DNA of 64,000 nt from Alloyangia pacifica (GTDB lineage: Bacteria; Pseudomonadota; Alphaproteobacteria; Rhodobacterales; Rhodobacteraceae), in NCBI RefSeq assembly GCF_003111685.1, contig NZ_CP022190.1, positions 1,078,001-1,142,000 on the forward strand. Direction: 5' to 3'. The notes beneath the pieces are model-generated. The model was not told the DNA's origin and ran no database searches. It saw only the letters and a program-made list of their open reading frames with translations. Positions 9,442 through 18,227 of the stretch are shown one piece after another. Made by a program: the position numbers and the translations under genes. Numbering within the stretch: position 1 is the first letter of the stretch; every line of letters begins with the position of its first letter.

Positions 9442-10577
9442 GCTGCCACCTCATCGTCCCACGGGCTGCCGCCGATCCAGACGTCCTGCAACGCAAGGTC
9501 TCGATCAAGAACGAGGAAATCTGCGCGACCGCCCTCGGCAAGACGCCCGACGTCGGACAATCCTGCGGCCTGTGCGGGATAGAGCGTCGCCATGCGCAGC
9601 GCCTCTTCGAGCGGCAGCTCCAGTGCCGCGACGCAGTAGCGCAGCGCCTCCAGCATCGAGATGTCCGCCCCTGCCAGCGTACCGTCGGCCAGCGTCAGGC
9701 GCCCGCCCGCGCGGTAGATGGTGCGGCCGTTGAGGGTGATCTCGGTCAGGTCCGAGCCCGTCGCGGCCATGGCGTCCGAGACGAGGAACACATGCCCCGG
9801 CCCGCGCTTCCCGCGCAGCGCGACCCGCATGGCCACGTCGCTGACATGATGCCCGTCGGCGATCAGCCCGCAACTCACCGCGCCCGCGTCCAGTGCCGCG
9901 CCGACCAGACCCGGAGCGCGGTGGCCCATCTGGCTCATCGCGTTGAAAAGATGCGTCGCCATGCTCGCCCCGGCGGCGAAATAGCGCGCGGCGGTCTCGG
10001 CACTGCAGTCGCTGTGCCCGAGCGAGACTTGCACGCCCCCGGCGACCAGCCGCGCGACCTGCTCGACCGTCGCCGCCTCGGGCGCCAGCGTCACCAGCAG
10101 ATGACCGCAGCTGCCCTTTGCCGCGAGGATGCGCTGCAGATCGGCCTCCTCCATCGGGCGCACCAAGTCCTCTGCGTGGGTGCCCTTGCGGCGCGGATCG
10201 AGGTGCGGCCCCTCGAGATGAAGACCCGCGAGCCCCAGCTGCCCCGCGGCATGCGCCGCAGCACAGGCCGCGAGCGCCTGCGAGGTCTTCTCTGCCGTGT
10301 CGGTGATCAGCGTGGCGAGGATCGAGGTAGTCCCGAGTGCCCGGTGCGCGGCGCAGATCGCCGCCAGCCCTGCGGCGCTCGTGGTGTCGTTGAACTGCAC
10401 CCCGCCGCCGCCGTTGACCTGCAGGTCGACGAGACCCGGCACGATCAGCTCGACCTCTGCCGCCTTGCCGGGAATCACCCCGGTCACTTTCCCGTCCGCA
10501 AAGCTCACCGCGGCGGTCTCATGCCAGTTCCAACCGTCGAAAACCCGGAGCGCGACCGGGGAAATCCCTGTCCTCAT
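9438..10577 (-). CDS. nagA: N-acetylglucosamine-6-phosphate deacetylase
   Basis: Removes acetate from GlcNAc-6-P to give GlcN-6-P for NagB. It is an amidohydrolase-superfamily protein of 379 residues with the metal and catalytic motifs HLEGPHL (Glu), LGHSDCS, ATHLFNAM, LIADGHHVS and VSDAMAATG (catalytic Asp). Start chosen at ATG 10577; the frame runs 47 codons further upstream but through the palindrome site at 10652-10664, so the longer form is unlikely. First gene of the minus-strand unit nagA - ROK - M81 - SDR, transcribed away from the Gfo/Idh/MocA gene at 10815. The promoter gap carries two copies of the cluster palindrome. Confidence 0.93.
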   Translation of the reverse strand: MRTGISPVALRVFDGWNWHETAAVSFADGKVTGVIPGKAAEVELIVPGLVDLQVNGGGGVQFNDTTSAAGLAAICAAHRALGTTSILATLITDTAEKTSQALAACAAAHAAGQLGLAGLHLEGPHLDPRRKGTHAEDLVRPMEEADLQRILAAKGSCGHLLVTLAPEAATVEQVARLVAGGVQVSLGHSDCSAETAARYFAAGASMATHLFNAMSQMGHRAPGLVGAALDAGAVSCGLIADGHHVSDVAMRVALRGKRGPGHVFLVSDAMAATGSDLTEITLNGRTIYRAGGRLTLADGTLAGADISMLEALRYCVAALELPLEEALRMATLYPAQAAGLSDVGRLAEGGRADFLVLDRDLALQDVWIGGSPWDDEVAA

Positions 10578-10651
10578 GCGCTCCGGGGCTCCGCAGGGCC
10601 GCACAGAGGGAGCGCGGCCTGAGCCGCTCGCCCGCATCTGAGGCAGGAACT

Positions 10652-10664
10652 GAAAATGAATTTC
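10652..10664. promoter_or_regulatory. cluster operator candidate O1
   Basis: GAAAATGAATTTC, a 13-bp near-palindrome 75 bp upstream of the nagA start. Its centre (10658) is 74 bp from that of O2. It belongs to a family of eight sites found in the four divergent promoters of the 6-28 kb cluster; the probable binding protein is the RpiR-type regulator at 18228. Confidence 0.7.
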
Positions 10665-10725
10665 ACCATAGTCGCTGTCTTTCGCATTTTTATATTGACT
10701 GTCACGAAACTGACCCACAGTCTAC

Positions 10726-10738
10726 GAAAATAAATTAC
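10726..10738. promoter_or_regulatory. cluster operator candidate O2
   Basis: GAAAATAAATTAC, embedded in a longer imperfect palindrome TACG...CGTA (10723-10741). It sits 77 bp upstream of the Gfo/Idh/MocA start, nearly symmetric to O1 on the nagA side. The flanking TACG matches the flank of O3 on its opposite strand (CTACGAAAATAA in both). Confidence 0.7.
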
Positions 10739-10814
10739 GTAATCCGTGCGACAGCCCCGCGTCACCCACCGTTGCGGAAGGCACCCTCGCCCGGGAAAAG
10801 AACAGGGATCGAGA

Positions 10815-11975
10815 ATGAAAGTCGGCATCGTCGGGCTTGGGTACCGTCTAGGCTACCTGAGCCAGGTCTTCACGCAAATGCATCCTGATTTCGAGATCGC
10901 TGGCTACGTCGATCCCGCCCCTGCGGGCATGGGTCTGCTGGAGCAGAAGGGCATCTCCGCAGGCACCCAGTACGCGACAGTGCAGGAGCTGCTCAAGGCC
11001 GAAGACCTCGACCTGCTGATGGTGGGTTCGCCCAACTGCATGCACCTCGAGCACATCCGCGCCGGTTTCGAGGCAGGCGTGAAGGTGTTTTCCGAAAAGC
11101 CCGTCGTCACCACCAAGGACGACAGCTTCGAGATGGCGCGGCTGCTCGCGACATACGGCGTCGGGAACCTGCTGGTCGGCCTCGTGCTGCGCTACGCCCC
11201 TCTCTACACCGACCTGCGCGCGGCGCAGGCGCGCGGCGAGCTCGGCGATGTGGTGTCCATCGAAGCCAGCGAGCACATCCCCCCCTACCACGGCGCCTTC
11301 TTCATGCGCGACTGGCGGCGCTACGACCGCTGGGCCGGCGGGTTCATGCTCGAGAAATGCTGCCACGACATCGACCTCTATAATGGAGTCATCGGCGCAC
11401 GCCCCGAGCGGGTGAGCAGTTTCGGCGGCCGCCGCACCTTCGTGCCCGCGAACGATCCGCGCGCCCGGGGCATCAACGATCTCGGGGTCTACAGCCAGAA
11501 GCCTTCGGGCTGGAACGGCACCGACAAGGTCTTCGACAGCGACGCCGAGATCATCGACTACCAGGTGGCCATCGTCGAATACGAGAACGGCGCCGCGCTG
11601 AACTTCCACACCAACCTCAACGTGCCCGACGATTTTCGCCGTTTCGCGGTGATTGGCACCCGCGGCATGGCCGAAGGCGACTTCGTCCGTGGATTTCTCA
11701 ATGTCACCGACAGCCACACCCGCCAGCCACTCGAGCGCAAGACCTACCAGGCCAGCGACCTCTCGCAGCACTACGGCGCGGACGAAGAGATGGCCAAGGG
11801 CGTCATCGCCTCGGTGCTGACCGGTGCGACACAGCCCGTCTCGGTGCTCGACGCGCTCGAAGCGGGGCTGCTCGCCATGGCAATGGACGAGGCCCGCGCC
11901 AAGCGCACGGTCATCGAGATGTCGCGCACCTGGGATCTCTACGACGAGGCCCTCACCGCCAAGGTTCCGGCCTGA
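10815..11975 (+). CDS. Gfo/Idh/MocA family oxidoreductase (cluster copy 1)
   Basis: 386-residue NAD(P)-dependent sugar dehydrogenase family protein. An N-terminal Rossmann motif GIVGLGYRLG is followed by the EKP motif (SEKPVV, about residues 97-102). The C-terminal domain holds LEKCCHDIDLYN, the usual catalytic Asp/His segment. Start at ATG 10815 behind AGGGAT; an upstream in-frame extension to 10746 lacks a fold and would cross O2's border. First gene of a plus-strand operon with the sugar ABC transporter; its stop and the first permease start share one base (TGATG). Members of this family oxidise C3 or other hydroxyls of sugars or glycosides; coupling to import suggests it acts first on the imported compound. 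Confidence 0.9.
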   Translation: MKVGIVGLGYRLGYLSQVFTQMHPDFEIAGYVDPAPAGMGLLEQKGISAGTQYATVQELLKAEDLDLLMVGSPNCMHLEHIRAGFEAGVKVFSEKPVVTTKDDSFEMARLLATYGVGNLLVGLVLRYAPLYTDLRAAQARGELGDVVSIEASEHIPPYHGAFFMRDWRRYDRWAGGFMLEKCCHDIDLYNGVIGARPERVSSFGGRRTFVPANDPRARGINDLGVYSQKPSGWNGTDKVFDSDAEIIDYQVAIVEYENGAALNFHTNLNVPDDFRRFAVIGTRGMAEGDFVRGFLNVTDSHTRQPLERKTYQASDLSQHYGADEEMAKGVIASVLTGATQPVSVLDALEAGLLAMAMDEARAKRTVIEMSRTWDLYDEALTAKVPA

Positions 11976-12859
11976 TGAGCGCACAGAAGTCCGCCGTCAT
12001 CTTTGCCTGGATCTTGCTGGTCCCCGCTCTGGCCTATGTGTCCGCCATTGTCGTCTACCCGCTGCTGCAGACCGTGAACCTGTCGTTCACCGACGCCTCG
12101 CTGCGCCGCACCACGAATTACATTGGCTGGGAGAACTATGCGAAGATCTTCGACGCCGAGTTCGCCACGATCATCGGCCGGACCTTCCTTTGGACCTTCC
12201 TTTCGGTCTCGATCAAGATGATCATCGGCACCGGCGGGGCGATGCTGCTCAATGCCGCGCTGCCCGGCCGCGCGCTCTTCCGCATCCTGACCATGCCGCC
12301 CTGGATCGTGCCGATGGCCATCGGCATCTTCATGTGGGGCTGGATGTACAACGGCCAGTTCGGCATGATCTCGGGCCTGCTGCAGCGCTTTGGGCTGGTC
12401 GACGGGCCGGTCGCCTTCCTCGCCTACGGCCACACTGCGTTCTGGGCGACGATCATCACCGACGTGTGGATCGGTGTGCCGATGGTGACCATGTACATGC
12501 TCGCCGCCGTGCAATCGGTGCCACAGGACCTGCACGAGGCCGCCTGGACCGATGGCGCGAGCCGTCTCTACCGGATGCGCAGGATCACCCTGCCGATGAT
12601 CTTCCCGGCGGCGATCACCATGTCGATGATCTCGCTAATCTCGACCTTCAACTCGTTCGATCCGATCTGGATCCTGACCCAGGGCGGCCCCTCGGGCTCG
12701 ACCACCACGATGATCATCGACACCTATTCGACCGCGCTCGGCTCCAAGAAGTTCGGCGAGGGTGCGGCGAGAGCGGTGGTGATCTGCCTGTTCCTGTCGG
12801 CCTTTGCCCTGCTCTACTTCCGCGCCGTCACCAAGCTGTCGAGGAGGATGACCACATGA
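11975..12859 (+). CDS. sugar ABC transporter permease 1 (MalF/UgpA type)
   Basis: Inner-membrane permease of 294 residues with six hydrophobic segments. The EAA cytoplasmic loop reads DLHEAAWTDGASRLYRMRRITLP (split here: HEAAWTDGAS, then RRITLP), about residues 187-208, and contacts the ATPase. The start overlaps the preceding stop by one base. Pairs with the next permease (binding-protein-dependent CUT1-type system) for uptake of a mono- or oligosaccharide. Confidence 0.92.
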   Translation: MSAQKSAVIFAWILLVPALAYVSAIVVYPLLQTVNLSFTDASLRRTTNYIGWENYAKIFDAEFATIIGRTFLWTFLSVSIKMIIGTGGAMLLNAALPGRALFRILTMPPWIVPMAIGIFMWGWMYNGQFGMISGLLQRFGLVDGPVAFLAYGHTAFWATIITDVWIGVPMVTMYMLAAVQSVPQDLHEAAWTDGASRLYRMRRITLPMIFPAAITMSMISLISTFNSFDPIWILTQGGPSGSTTTMIIDTYSTALGSKKFGEGAARAVVICLFLSAFALLYFRAVTKLSRRMTT

Positions 12860-13716
12860 TGAAGAAAAACGCCATGATCGACCGCTACCGCTGGTGGGAA
12901 GTGGTCCTGATGTACTGCGGCATCTTCATGTTCCTCTTCTTCGTGCTGGCGCCCTTCATCGAGGGCTTCCTGGTCTCGCTGAAGCCGCTGGGCCTGCTTT
13001 TCTCGACGCCCTACAAGTTCCTGCCAGAGAACGGCTCATTCAAGGCCTACTTCACCATGTGGGAGAGCGTGCCCGAGTTCGGCCGCTACATCTTCAACTC
13101 CTTCTTCATCTCGACTGTGATCACCGTGGTGGTGCTGCTGCTGGTGGTGCCCGCGTCTTATGCCTTTGCCCGGATCAGCTTTCGCGGCTCGGGCACGCTG
13201 CTCGGCGCCTTTCTGGCGGTGAACATGTTCTCGGGCGCGGTGCTGCTCATCCCGCTGTTCCGGTTGATGCGCGCCTACGGCATGCTCAACACCTACTGGG
13301 CGATGATCGTGCCCGGCGTGGCCTTCCTAATCCCGACGGCGATCTGGCTGCTCTCGACCTACATGCGCCGCATCCCGCGCGAGCTGGACGAGGCCGCCTA
13401 TGTCGATGGTGCCAGCCATTTCTACATCCTGCGCCGGGTGATCCTGCCGCTGGCGATGCCGGGCATCACCGTTGTCGCCATCACCACCTTTATCGGTGCC
13501 TACGCTCAGCAGTTCATCTTCGCGCTGACCTTCAACTCCAAGACGGAGTTCATGCCGCTGCCCATCGGCCTTTATGCCTACTTCGGTCGCCAGGAGGTGA
13601 TCTGGAACGAGCTTATGGCCGCGAGCTTCGTCGGCATCGCCCCGGCGATGATCCTGATCTTCGCGCTGCAACGCTACCTCGTCGCCGGCCTCACCGCCGG
13701 GGCGGTGAAGCAGTAG
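12856..13716 (+). CDS. sugar ABC transporter permease 2 (MalG/UgpE type)
   Basis: 286 residues with six membrane segments and the EAA loop ELDEAAYVDGASHFYIL (about 179-195). The start overlaps the stop of permease 1 by four bases and has AGGAGG upstream; two ATGs in tandem (12856 and 12859) are both possible. The reading frame is also open far upstream, inside permease 1, but that part is an out-of-frame shadow. Partner of permease 1. Confidence 0.92.
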   Translation: MMKKNAMIDRYRWWEVVLMYCGIFMFLFFVLAPFIEGFLVSLKPLGLLFSTPYKFLPENGSFKAYFTMWESVPEFGRYIFNSFFISTVITVVVLLLVVPASYAFARISFRGSGTLLGAFLAVNMFSGAVLLIPLFRLMRAYGMLNTYWAMIVPGVAFLIPTAIWLLSTYMRRIPRELDEAAYVDGASHFYILRRVILPLAMPGITVVAITTFIGAYAQQFIFALTFNSKTEFMPLPIGLYAYFGRQEVIWNELMAASFVGIAPAMILIFALQRYLVAGLTAGAVKQ

Positions 13717-13905
13717 GCCGCGCAAGAGCTGGCGTCCGCGCCGCGCGCGGAGGCCCTCCATGGCCCCCGAGGGAGGGGGCGACCGGCGACTCCCGCGAGA
13801 GGGAGCAGCCGAAGACCGCCCCGGGACAGGGGAGCCAGAAAGGCCCGCCGCACAAGCGGCAAGAAACGGCCCCGCCCGAAAGGGCACCAACAGGAGAGAA
13901 CAGGA

Positions 13906-15114
13906 ATGACCAAGACCCTTCTTCGCACCGGCGCCGCGCTCGTCGCGCTGACCGCCGCGATGCCCGCCATGGCCGAAGAGATCACCATGATTGTCTGCGG
14001 CGACACGATGAACCCGGTCCACCAGAAGTATATCGACCAGTGGGAAGCCCAGAACGAAGGCTGGACCGTCGCGCCAGAAGTCGTCGGCTGGGGCCAATGC
14101 CAGGACAAGGTGACCACGCTCGCCGTCGCAGGCACCCCCGTGGGTCTCGCCTACGTCGGCTCGCGGACGCTGAAGGAATTTGCCGAGTTCGGCCTGATCG
14201 AGCCGGTGCCGATGAGCGACGAGGAAAAGGCCTCCTACTACCCCAACGTGGTCGACACCGTGACCTATCAGGGTGAGCAGTGGGGCGTTCCGGTCGCCTT
14301 CTCGACCAAGGCCTTCTACTGGAACAAGGATCTCTTCAAGGAAGCCGGCCTCGATCCGGAAAGCCCGCCCAAGACATGGGCCGAGGTCATCGACGCCGCC
14401 AAGGCCGTCACCGAGAACACCGACAGCGCCGGCTTCGGCCTCGTCGCCAAGACTTTCGACAATACCATGCACCAGTTCCTGCATTGGGTGTATACCAACA
14501 ACGGCCAGGTCGTGGACGCCGAGGGCAACATCGTGCTGGACTCGCCCCAGAACCTCGAGGCGTTGGAAGCCTACAAGGCGCTGGTGCCCTACTCGGAGGA
14601 AGGCCCGACCGCCTACGAGCAGAACGAGGTCCGCGCGATCTTCCTCGACAGCGGGGTGGCGATGATGCACGCCTCGATCGCCGCTGTCTCGCGCCTAGAG
14701 GACACCGACATCAACTGGGGCGTGGCCAACCTGCCGCTCGGTCCGGAGGCCCAAGGCCCGGGCACGCTGCTGATCACCGACAGCCTCGCCGTTTTCTCGG
14801 GCTCCGGCTACGAGGAAAAGGCCGTCGAGCTGGCGAAATTCCTCACCGCGCCGGAAGCGCAGGAAGAATATGACCTCGCCGAAGGCCTGACGCCGCTGCG
14901 CCCCTCCGCCAACATCGACGCGCTGGTCGCGGAGACCCCCTACTGGGCGCCCTATATCGACGGCATCGAGTTCGGTGGTCCGGAGCCGCTCTTCACCGAC
15001 TACCGTGGCTTCCAGAACGTCATGATCGAGATGGTGCAATCCGTGGTCACCGGCGCGGCCGAGCCCGCCGACGCGCTGGCCAAGGCCGACGCCGCGCTCA
15101 AAGAGCTCGAGTGA
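13906..15114 (+). CDS. sugar ABC transporter substrate-binding protein
   Basis: Periplasmic binding protein of 402 residues with a Sec signal peptide ending AMPAMA and the mature protein starting EEITM. Typical cluster-B (MalE-like) features are GVPVAFSTKAFYWNKDLF and a C-terminal helix of repeated Asp/Ala-Lys heptads. Two cysteines near the mature N-terminus (ICG.. and GQCQ) could pair. It lies 189 bp after permease 2, with its own AGGAGAG ribosome site, so a separate promoter or RNA processing in that gap is possible. The stem-loop at 15153-15176 follows it. Confidence 0.93.
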   Translation: MTKTLLRTGAALVALTAAMPAMAEEITMIVCGDTMNPVHQKYIDQWEAQNEGWTVAPEVVGWGQCQDKVTTLAVAGTPVGLAYVGSRTLKEFAEFGLIEPVPMSDEEKASYYPNVVDTVTYQGEQWGVPVAFSTKAFYWNKDLFKEAGLDPESPPKTWAEVIDAAKAVTENTDSAGFGLVAKTFDNTMHQFLHWVYTNNGQVVDAEGNIVLDSPQNLEALEAYKALVPYSEEGPTAYEQNEVRAIFLDSGVAMMHASIAAVSRLEDTDINWGVANLPLGPEAQGPGTLLITDSLAVFSGSGYEEKAVELAKFLTAPEAQEEYDLAEGLTPLRPSANIDALVAETPYWAPYIDGIEFGGPEPLFTDYRGFQNVMIEMVQSVVTGAAEPADALAKADAALKELE

Positions 15115-15152
15115 CCCAGCGCTGATTGATCCGAGCCCGCATGGGTTCTCAT

Positions 15153-15176
15153 GGTCCGGACCTTCGGGTCCGGACC
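15153..15176 (+). promoter_or_regulatory. intra-operon stem-loop with UUCG tetraloop
   Basis: Perfect 10-bp stem GGTCCGGACC / GGTCCGGACC closed by TTCG as C(UUCG)G, one of the most stable RNA tetraloops. It lies 38 bp after the binding-protein stop and 24 bp before the ATPase start. No T-run follows, so it is more likely an mRNA 3'-end stabiliser or partial attenuator than a full terminator. Such a device raises binding-protein mRNA over ATPase mRNA. Confidence 0.75.
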
Positions 15177-15200
15177 GCTTGAATAGGAAAGGACTTTCCC

Positions 15201-16325
15201 TTGGGACAGCTTGCCCTGAGCGGTGTGAAGAAACGCTTCAACAAATTTGAGGTCATCCATGGGATCGACCTCGACATCCGGGATGGCGAATTCGTCGTCT
15301 TCGTCGGGCCTTCGGGGTGCGGCAAGTCCACGCTGCTGCGGATGATCTGCGGGCTGGAAGAGATCACCGAGGGCGCATGCACCATCGACGGAATCCGCGT
15401 CAACGACCTGCCGCCGGTCAAGCGCGGCATCGCCATGGTGTTCCAATCCTACGCGCTCTATCCGCATATGTCGGTCTTCGAGAACATTGCCTTTCCGCTG
15501 CGCGTCGAGAAGCTCCCTGAGGCCGAGATCAAAGAGCGTGTGATGCGCGCGGCGCGGGTGCTGCAACTGGAGAACCGGCTGCAGCAGAAGCCGGGCAACC
15601 TCTCTGGCGGACAGCGCCAGCGGGTCGCCATCGGCCGGGCCATCGTGCGTCAGCCATCTATCTTCTTGTTTGACGAGCCGCTGTCGAACCTCGACGCCGC
15701 GCTGCGTGCCGAGATGCGCATCGAGCTGACCGCGCTGCACAAGAAACTCAAGGCGACGATGATCTACGTCACACACGACCAGGTCGAGGCGATGACCATG
15801 GCCGACCGCATCGTGGTGCTCGACGGCGGCAGCATCAGCCAGGTCGGCGCGCCGCTCGAGCTTTACCACAAGCCCGACAACCTGTTCGTCGCGGGCTTCA
15901 TCGGCAACCCGCGGATGAACTTCCTCCCCGGCACCTGCACAAAGGTCGGTCCCGAGGGCGCCACGGTGAGCCTGAACACTGGCGGCACGATCACCGTGCC
16001 GGTCGAGGCGCCCCGCAGTCTCGAAGGCCACCAGATCACGTTGGGCATCCGCCCCGAGCACCTGAGCCAGGCCGGCGGCGATCTGTCGATCGACGTGATC
16101 CCGAATGTCGTCGAACGGCTGGGGGTGAACACCGTGGCCTATGCCGAACTCGAGGGCGTGGGCACGATCTCGGCCTTGCTGCCCGGATCCTCTCCGGTGG
16201 CCCCGGCGACACCCGCGACGCTCTCCTTCCTCGCCGCCGACTGCCACCTCTTTGACGCCGACGGCATGGCCCTCGCCCGCAAGGTCGACAGCTCGATGCC
16301 GATCCCGGCAGCGGCCACCGCCTGA
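15201..16325 (+). CDS. sugar ABC transporter ATP-binding protein (UgpC/MalK/MsmK type)
   Basis: 374-residue ATPase. Walker A is GPSGCGKST (38-46), the Q-loop is [12 protein letters not shown], the signature is [10 protein letters not shown], Walker B is [12 protein letters not shown], and the H-loop is VTHD. A C-terminal regulatory (TOBE/MalK-like) domain begins after residue 235. The start is a rare TTG at 15201, with GGAAAGGA upstream; no ATG or GTG fits the family N-terminus. A weak start after a hairpin suggests its level is held below that of the binding protein. Last gene of the ABC operon. Confidence 0.93.
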   Translation: MGQLALSGVKKRFNKFEVIHGIDLDIRDGEFVVFVGPSGCGKSTLLRMICGLEEITEGACTIDGIRVNDLPPVKRGIAMVFQSYALYPHMSVFENIAFPLRVEKLPEAEIKERVMRAARVLQLENRLQQKPGNLSGGQRQRVAIGRAIVRQPSIFLFDEPLSNLDAALRAEMRIELTALHKKLKATMIYVTHDQVEAMTMADRIVVLDGGSISQVGAPLELYHKPDNLFVAGFIGNPRMNFLPGTCTKVGPEGATVSLNTGGTITVPVEAPRSLEGHQITLGIRPEHLSQAGGDLSIDVIPNVVERLGVNTVAYAELEGVGTISALLPGSSPVAPATPATLSFLAADCHLFDADGMALARKVDSSMPIPAAATA

Positions 16326-16372
16326 GGCACCTTGGCGGGCTCACTCACGGGCTGGTCGCAGATTGAAACAAC

Positions 16373-16404
16373 AATGCCCCCGCAGGGATCGCGGGGGCAT
16401 TTTC
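16373..16404 (+). terminator. rho-independent terminator of the sugar ABC operon
   Basis: 11-bp stem AATGCCCCCGC / GCGGGGGCATT with a 7-base loop followed by TTTC. It lies 47 bp after the ATPase stop and, read from the other strand, close to the end of the converging PLP-enzyme gene, so it may serve both directions. Confidence 0.88.
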
Positions 16405-16455
16405 TTCACTCCGGAGCTCGCGCATAGAGCGCTCGGGGGCCGAGCGGTTCCTGGC

Positions 16456-17553
16456 TCACCAGACGGTGCCGCGCGCCGCCACCTTAAGCACCCGGGTGAC
16501 CTTCTCGCCGTCGTGGAAGACCATCCGGTCGAAGAGATTGGTGACCACGCAGGTGTGGTTCGGGATCACCCGCAGCACCTCGCCCACCTTGGGCCCCTCG
16601 CCCGCGATTCCCGACAGGTCCACCACGCCGTGCTCTTCCGACAGACCGGTGATCCGCGCACCGGGGTATTCGACGATCAGCCCGTGATCCTGAAAGCCGA
16701 GCAAATCAGAGGTCAGCGCCTTGGAGCCCGCGTCGATCACCGCCCGATCCGGCGTCGGGCGCGAAACCACGGTGACGAGAATATGCATGGCGCACTCATC
16801 GAGGCTGGCATGCCCCGCGCGCACCATGGCACGGTCGTTGTAGACATAGGTCCCCGCGCGGTGCTCGGTCGCCGAAGGGATGTCCCCTGCCGCAAAGAAA
16901 TCCGGAGTGCCGCCGACCGTCACCGCCGGACAGCCGAGCCCAGCATCGTCCAGAAGCGCCTTGGCCGAGGATACGAAACTCTCGACCGCCGCGGCCCCGC
17001 CGGGCGCCGGGTAGGTCATCAGACCGCCGAAGCGGAGCCCGCCGGCCGCCGCGATCTCGGCAGCAAGCGCCGCCGCGGCCGACGGCGTCTGCACGCCGCA
17101 GCGCCCGCCGCCGGTGTCGCATTCGACCAGCACTGTCAGCGGCGCATCGGCGCAGAAGGTGGCGGCGAGGCCGGCCACGACCTCAAAACTGTCCGCCGTA
17201 ACCGCAAGACGCGCCACGCGCGCCTTCAGCGCCTTGAGCCGCGCCAGCCTTGCCGCGCCGAGGATGTTGTAGGTGATCAGGATGTCGTCGAAGCCGGCCT
17301 CGGCGAAGACCTCTGCCTCGGTCACCTTCTGGCAGTTGATCCCCACTGCCCCTGCCTCGAGCTGCGCGCGCGCGACCTCGGGCAGCTTGTGCGTCTTGAT
17401 ATGCGGGCGGAAAGCCCGGCCGAGCCTGTCCATATACGCCTGGGCGCGGGCGATGTTGTCCGCCATGCGCGCCTCGTCGATGACTGGCAGCGGGGTCAGC
17501 AGTTCGGAAAGCGGCGTGCCGGGCGCCGGCCAGATATTCGCGAGACCCGGCAT
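16456..17553 (-). CDS. fold-III PLP enzyme, D-threonine aldolase / D-serine dehydratase-like
   Basis: 365 residues. The alanine-racemase-like N-terminal barrel carries RPHIKTHK with the PLP lysine (Lys53). The C-terminal domain has PNHTC near residue 335, the His/Cys metal pair of D-threonine aldolases and eukaryote-type D-serine dehydratases. The family cleaves or dehydrates D-3-hydroxy amino acids. Start at ATG 17553, overlapping the stop of the NTF2-like gene by one base (TGATG). If it is a D-serine dehydratase, the product 2-aminoacrylate would be handled by the RidA of this cluster; that is inference. The choice between aldolase and dehydratase cannot be made here. Confidence 0.85.
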   Translation of the reverse strand: MPGLANIWPAPGTPLSELLTPLPVIDEARMADNIARAQAYMDRLGRAFRPHIKTHKLPEVARAQLEAGAVGINCQKVTEAEVFAEAGFDDILITYNILGAARLARLKALKARVARLAVTADSFEVVAGLAATFCADAPLTVLVECDTGGGRCGVQTPSAAAALAAEIAAAGGLRFGGLMTYPAPGGAAAVESFVSSAKALLDDAGLGCPAVTVGGTPDFFAAGDIPSATEHRAGTYVYNDRAMVRAGHASLDECAMHILVTVVSRPTPDRAVIDAGSKALTSDLLGFQDHGLIVEYPGARITGLSEEHGVVDLSGIAGEGPKVGEVLRVIPNHTCVVTNLFDRMVFHDGEKVTRVLKVAARGTVW

Positions 17554-18038
17554 CAGTGCCCCGCGTAAGGCAGGTAGCCCACGAATCCGGCGATTTTCCA
17601 GCCGTCCGCGGTCTCGCGACAGGTGTACAGCGTCTGCCACAGCAGCCGATCCTCGCCCCCATCGGCACGCTTGAGGATCCCGTCGAACTTCTTGCGCACC
17701 AGCGCCACAGCGCCGTCAACCTCGATCTCCTCGAGCTTGGTGGCGCGGAAGATGCCGGCGCGGGGATCCTCGGCGTAGTCGGTCCTCTGCCCCTCCGCGG
17801 CCTGCCGCAGCCATTCGTCGCGATAAGCCTCGAGCGAGGCGAAGGAGAGCGTCCACGTCTGCGGATCGGGATTGAAATTTCCGTTCATCCCGATGAAGTT
17901 CTCGGAGAGGAAATCGCCCTCGATCATCCCCCAGTCGGCACCGATGAAGGCATCGATGTCGCGCGGCACCAGCATCTCCCAGATGGCGTGGCGGGCGCTG
18001 TCCTCGGGCGCAAAGGGGTTCTGCATCGGATCACGCAT
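17553..18038 (-). CDS. NTF2/SnoaL-like protein of unknown function
   Basis: About 161 residues with the alternating helix and long-strand pattern and C-terminal Trp-Lys-Ile segment (ADGWKIAGFVGYLP) of NTF2-like proteins. I place the start at ATG 18038 (MRDPMQN), which has GAGG eight bases upstream; an ATG at 18062 is only three bases from operator O3 and has no ribosome site. Translationally coupled to the PLP enzyme. Such proteins can be small isomerases, dehydratases or binding proteins; no catalytic set is clear. Confidence 0.65.
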   Translation of the reverse strand: MRDPMQNPFAPEDSARHAIWEMLVPRDIDAFIGADWGMIEGDFLSENFIGMNGNFNPDPQTWTLSFASLEAYRDEWLRQAAEGQRTDYAEDPRAGIFRATKLEEIEVDGAVALVRKKFDGILKRADGGEDRLLWQTLYTCRETADGWKIAGFVGYLPYAGH

Positions 18039-18065
18039 CTCGGCGGCCTCATTCCGTGTCATGTT

Positions 18066-18078
18066 GCAAATTATTTTC
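18066..18078. promoter_or_regulatory. cluster operator candidate O3
   Basis: On the minus strand GAAAATAATTTGC, preceded by CTAC as in O2. It lies 28 bp upstream of the NTF2-like start, probably over the promoter. Centre 18072, exactly 74 bp from O4. Confidence 0.65.
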
Positions 18079-18139
18079 GTAGATTACCGAAAACACTGGC
18101 CACTTTTCCGCCCGCATGCGAAAGTGTCAACGAAAATAA

Positions 18140-18152
18140 GAAAATGATTTTC
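18140..18152. promoter_or_regulatory. cluster operator candidate O4
   Basis: GAAAATGATTTTC, a perfect 6+1+6 palindrome and the best copy in the set. A further half-site (GAAAATAA, 18132-18139) abuts it. It lies 76 bp upstream of the RpiR-type regulator gene, which suggests autoregulation. Confidence 0.75.
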
Positions 18153-18227
18153 GGACAAGAGCAAAATCCGCGCACCTTCGGCTCTGTGGAGTGTCCTGTC
18201 CGATGGAATCTTCGAGGGGGTCAGCCC

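Noticed and set aside
10578-10718. Longer N-terminus for NagA
   Set aside because: The added 47 codons cross operator O1 and resemble no NagA N-terminus.
18101-18126. CACTTT...AAAGTG inverted repeat between O3 and O4
   Set aside because: Arms are short, and no equivalent sits between the other operator pairs; probably chance.
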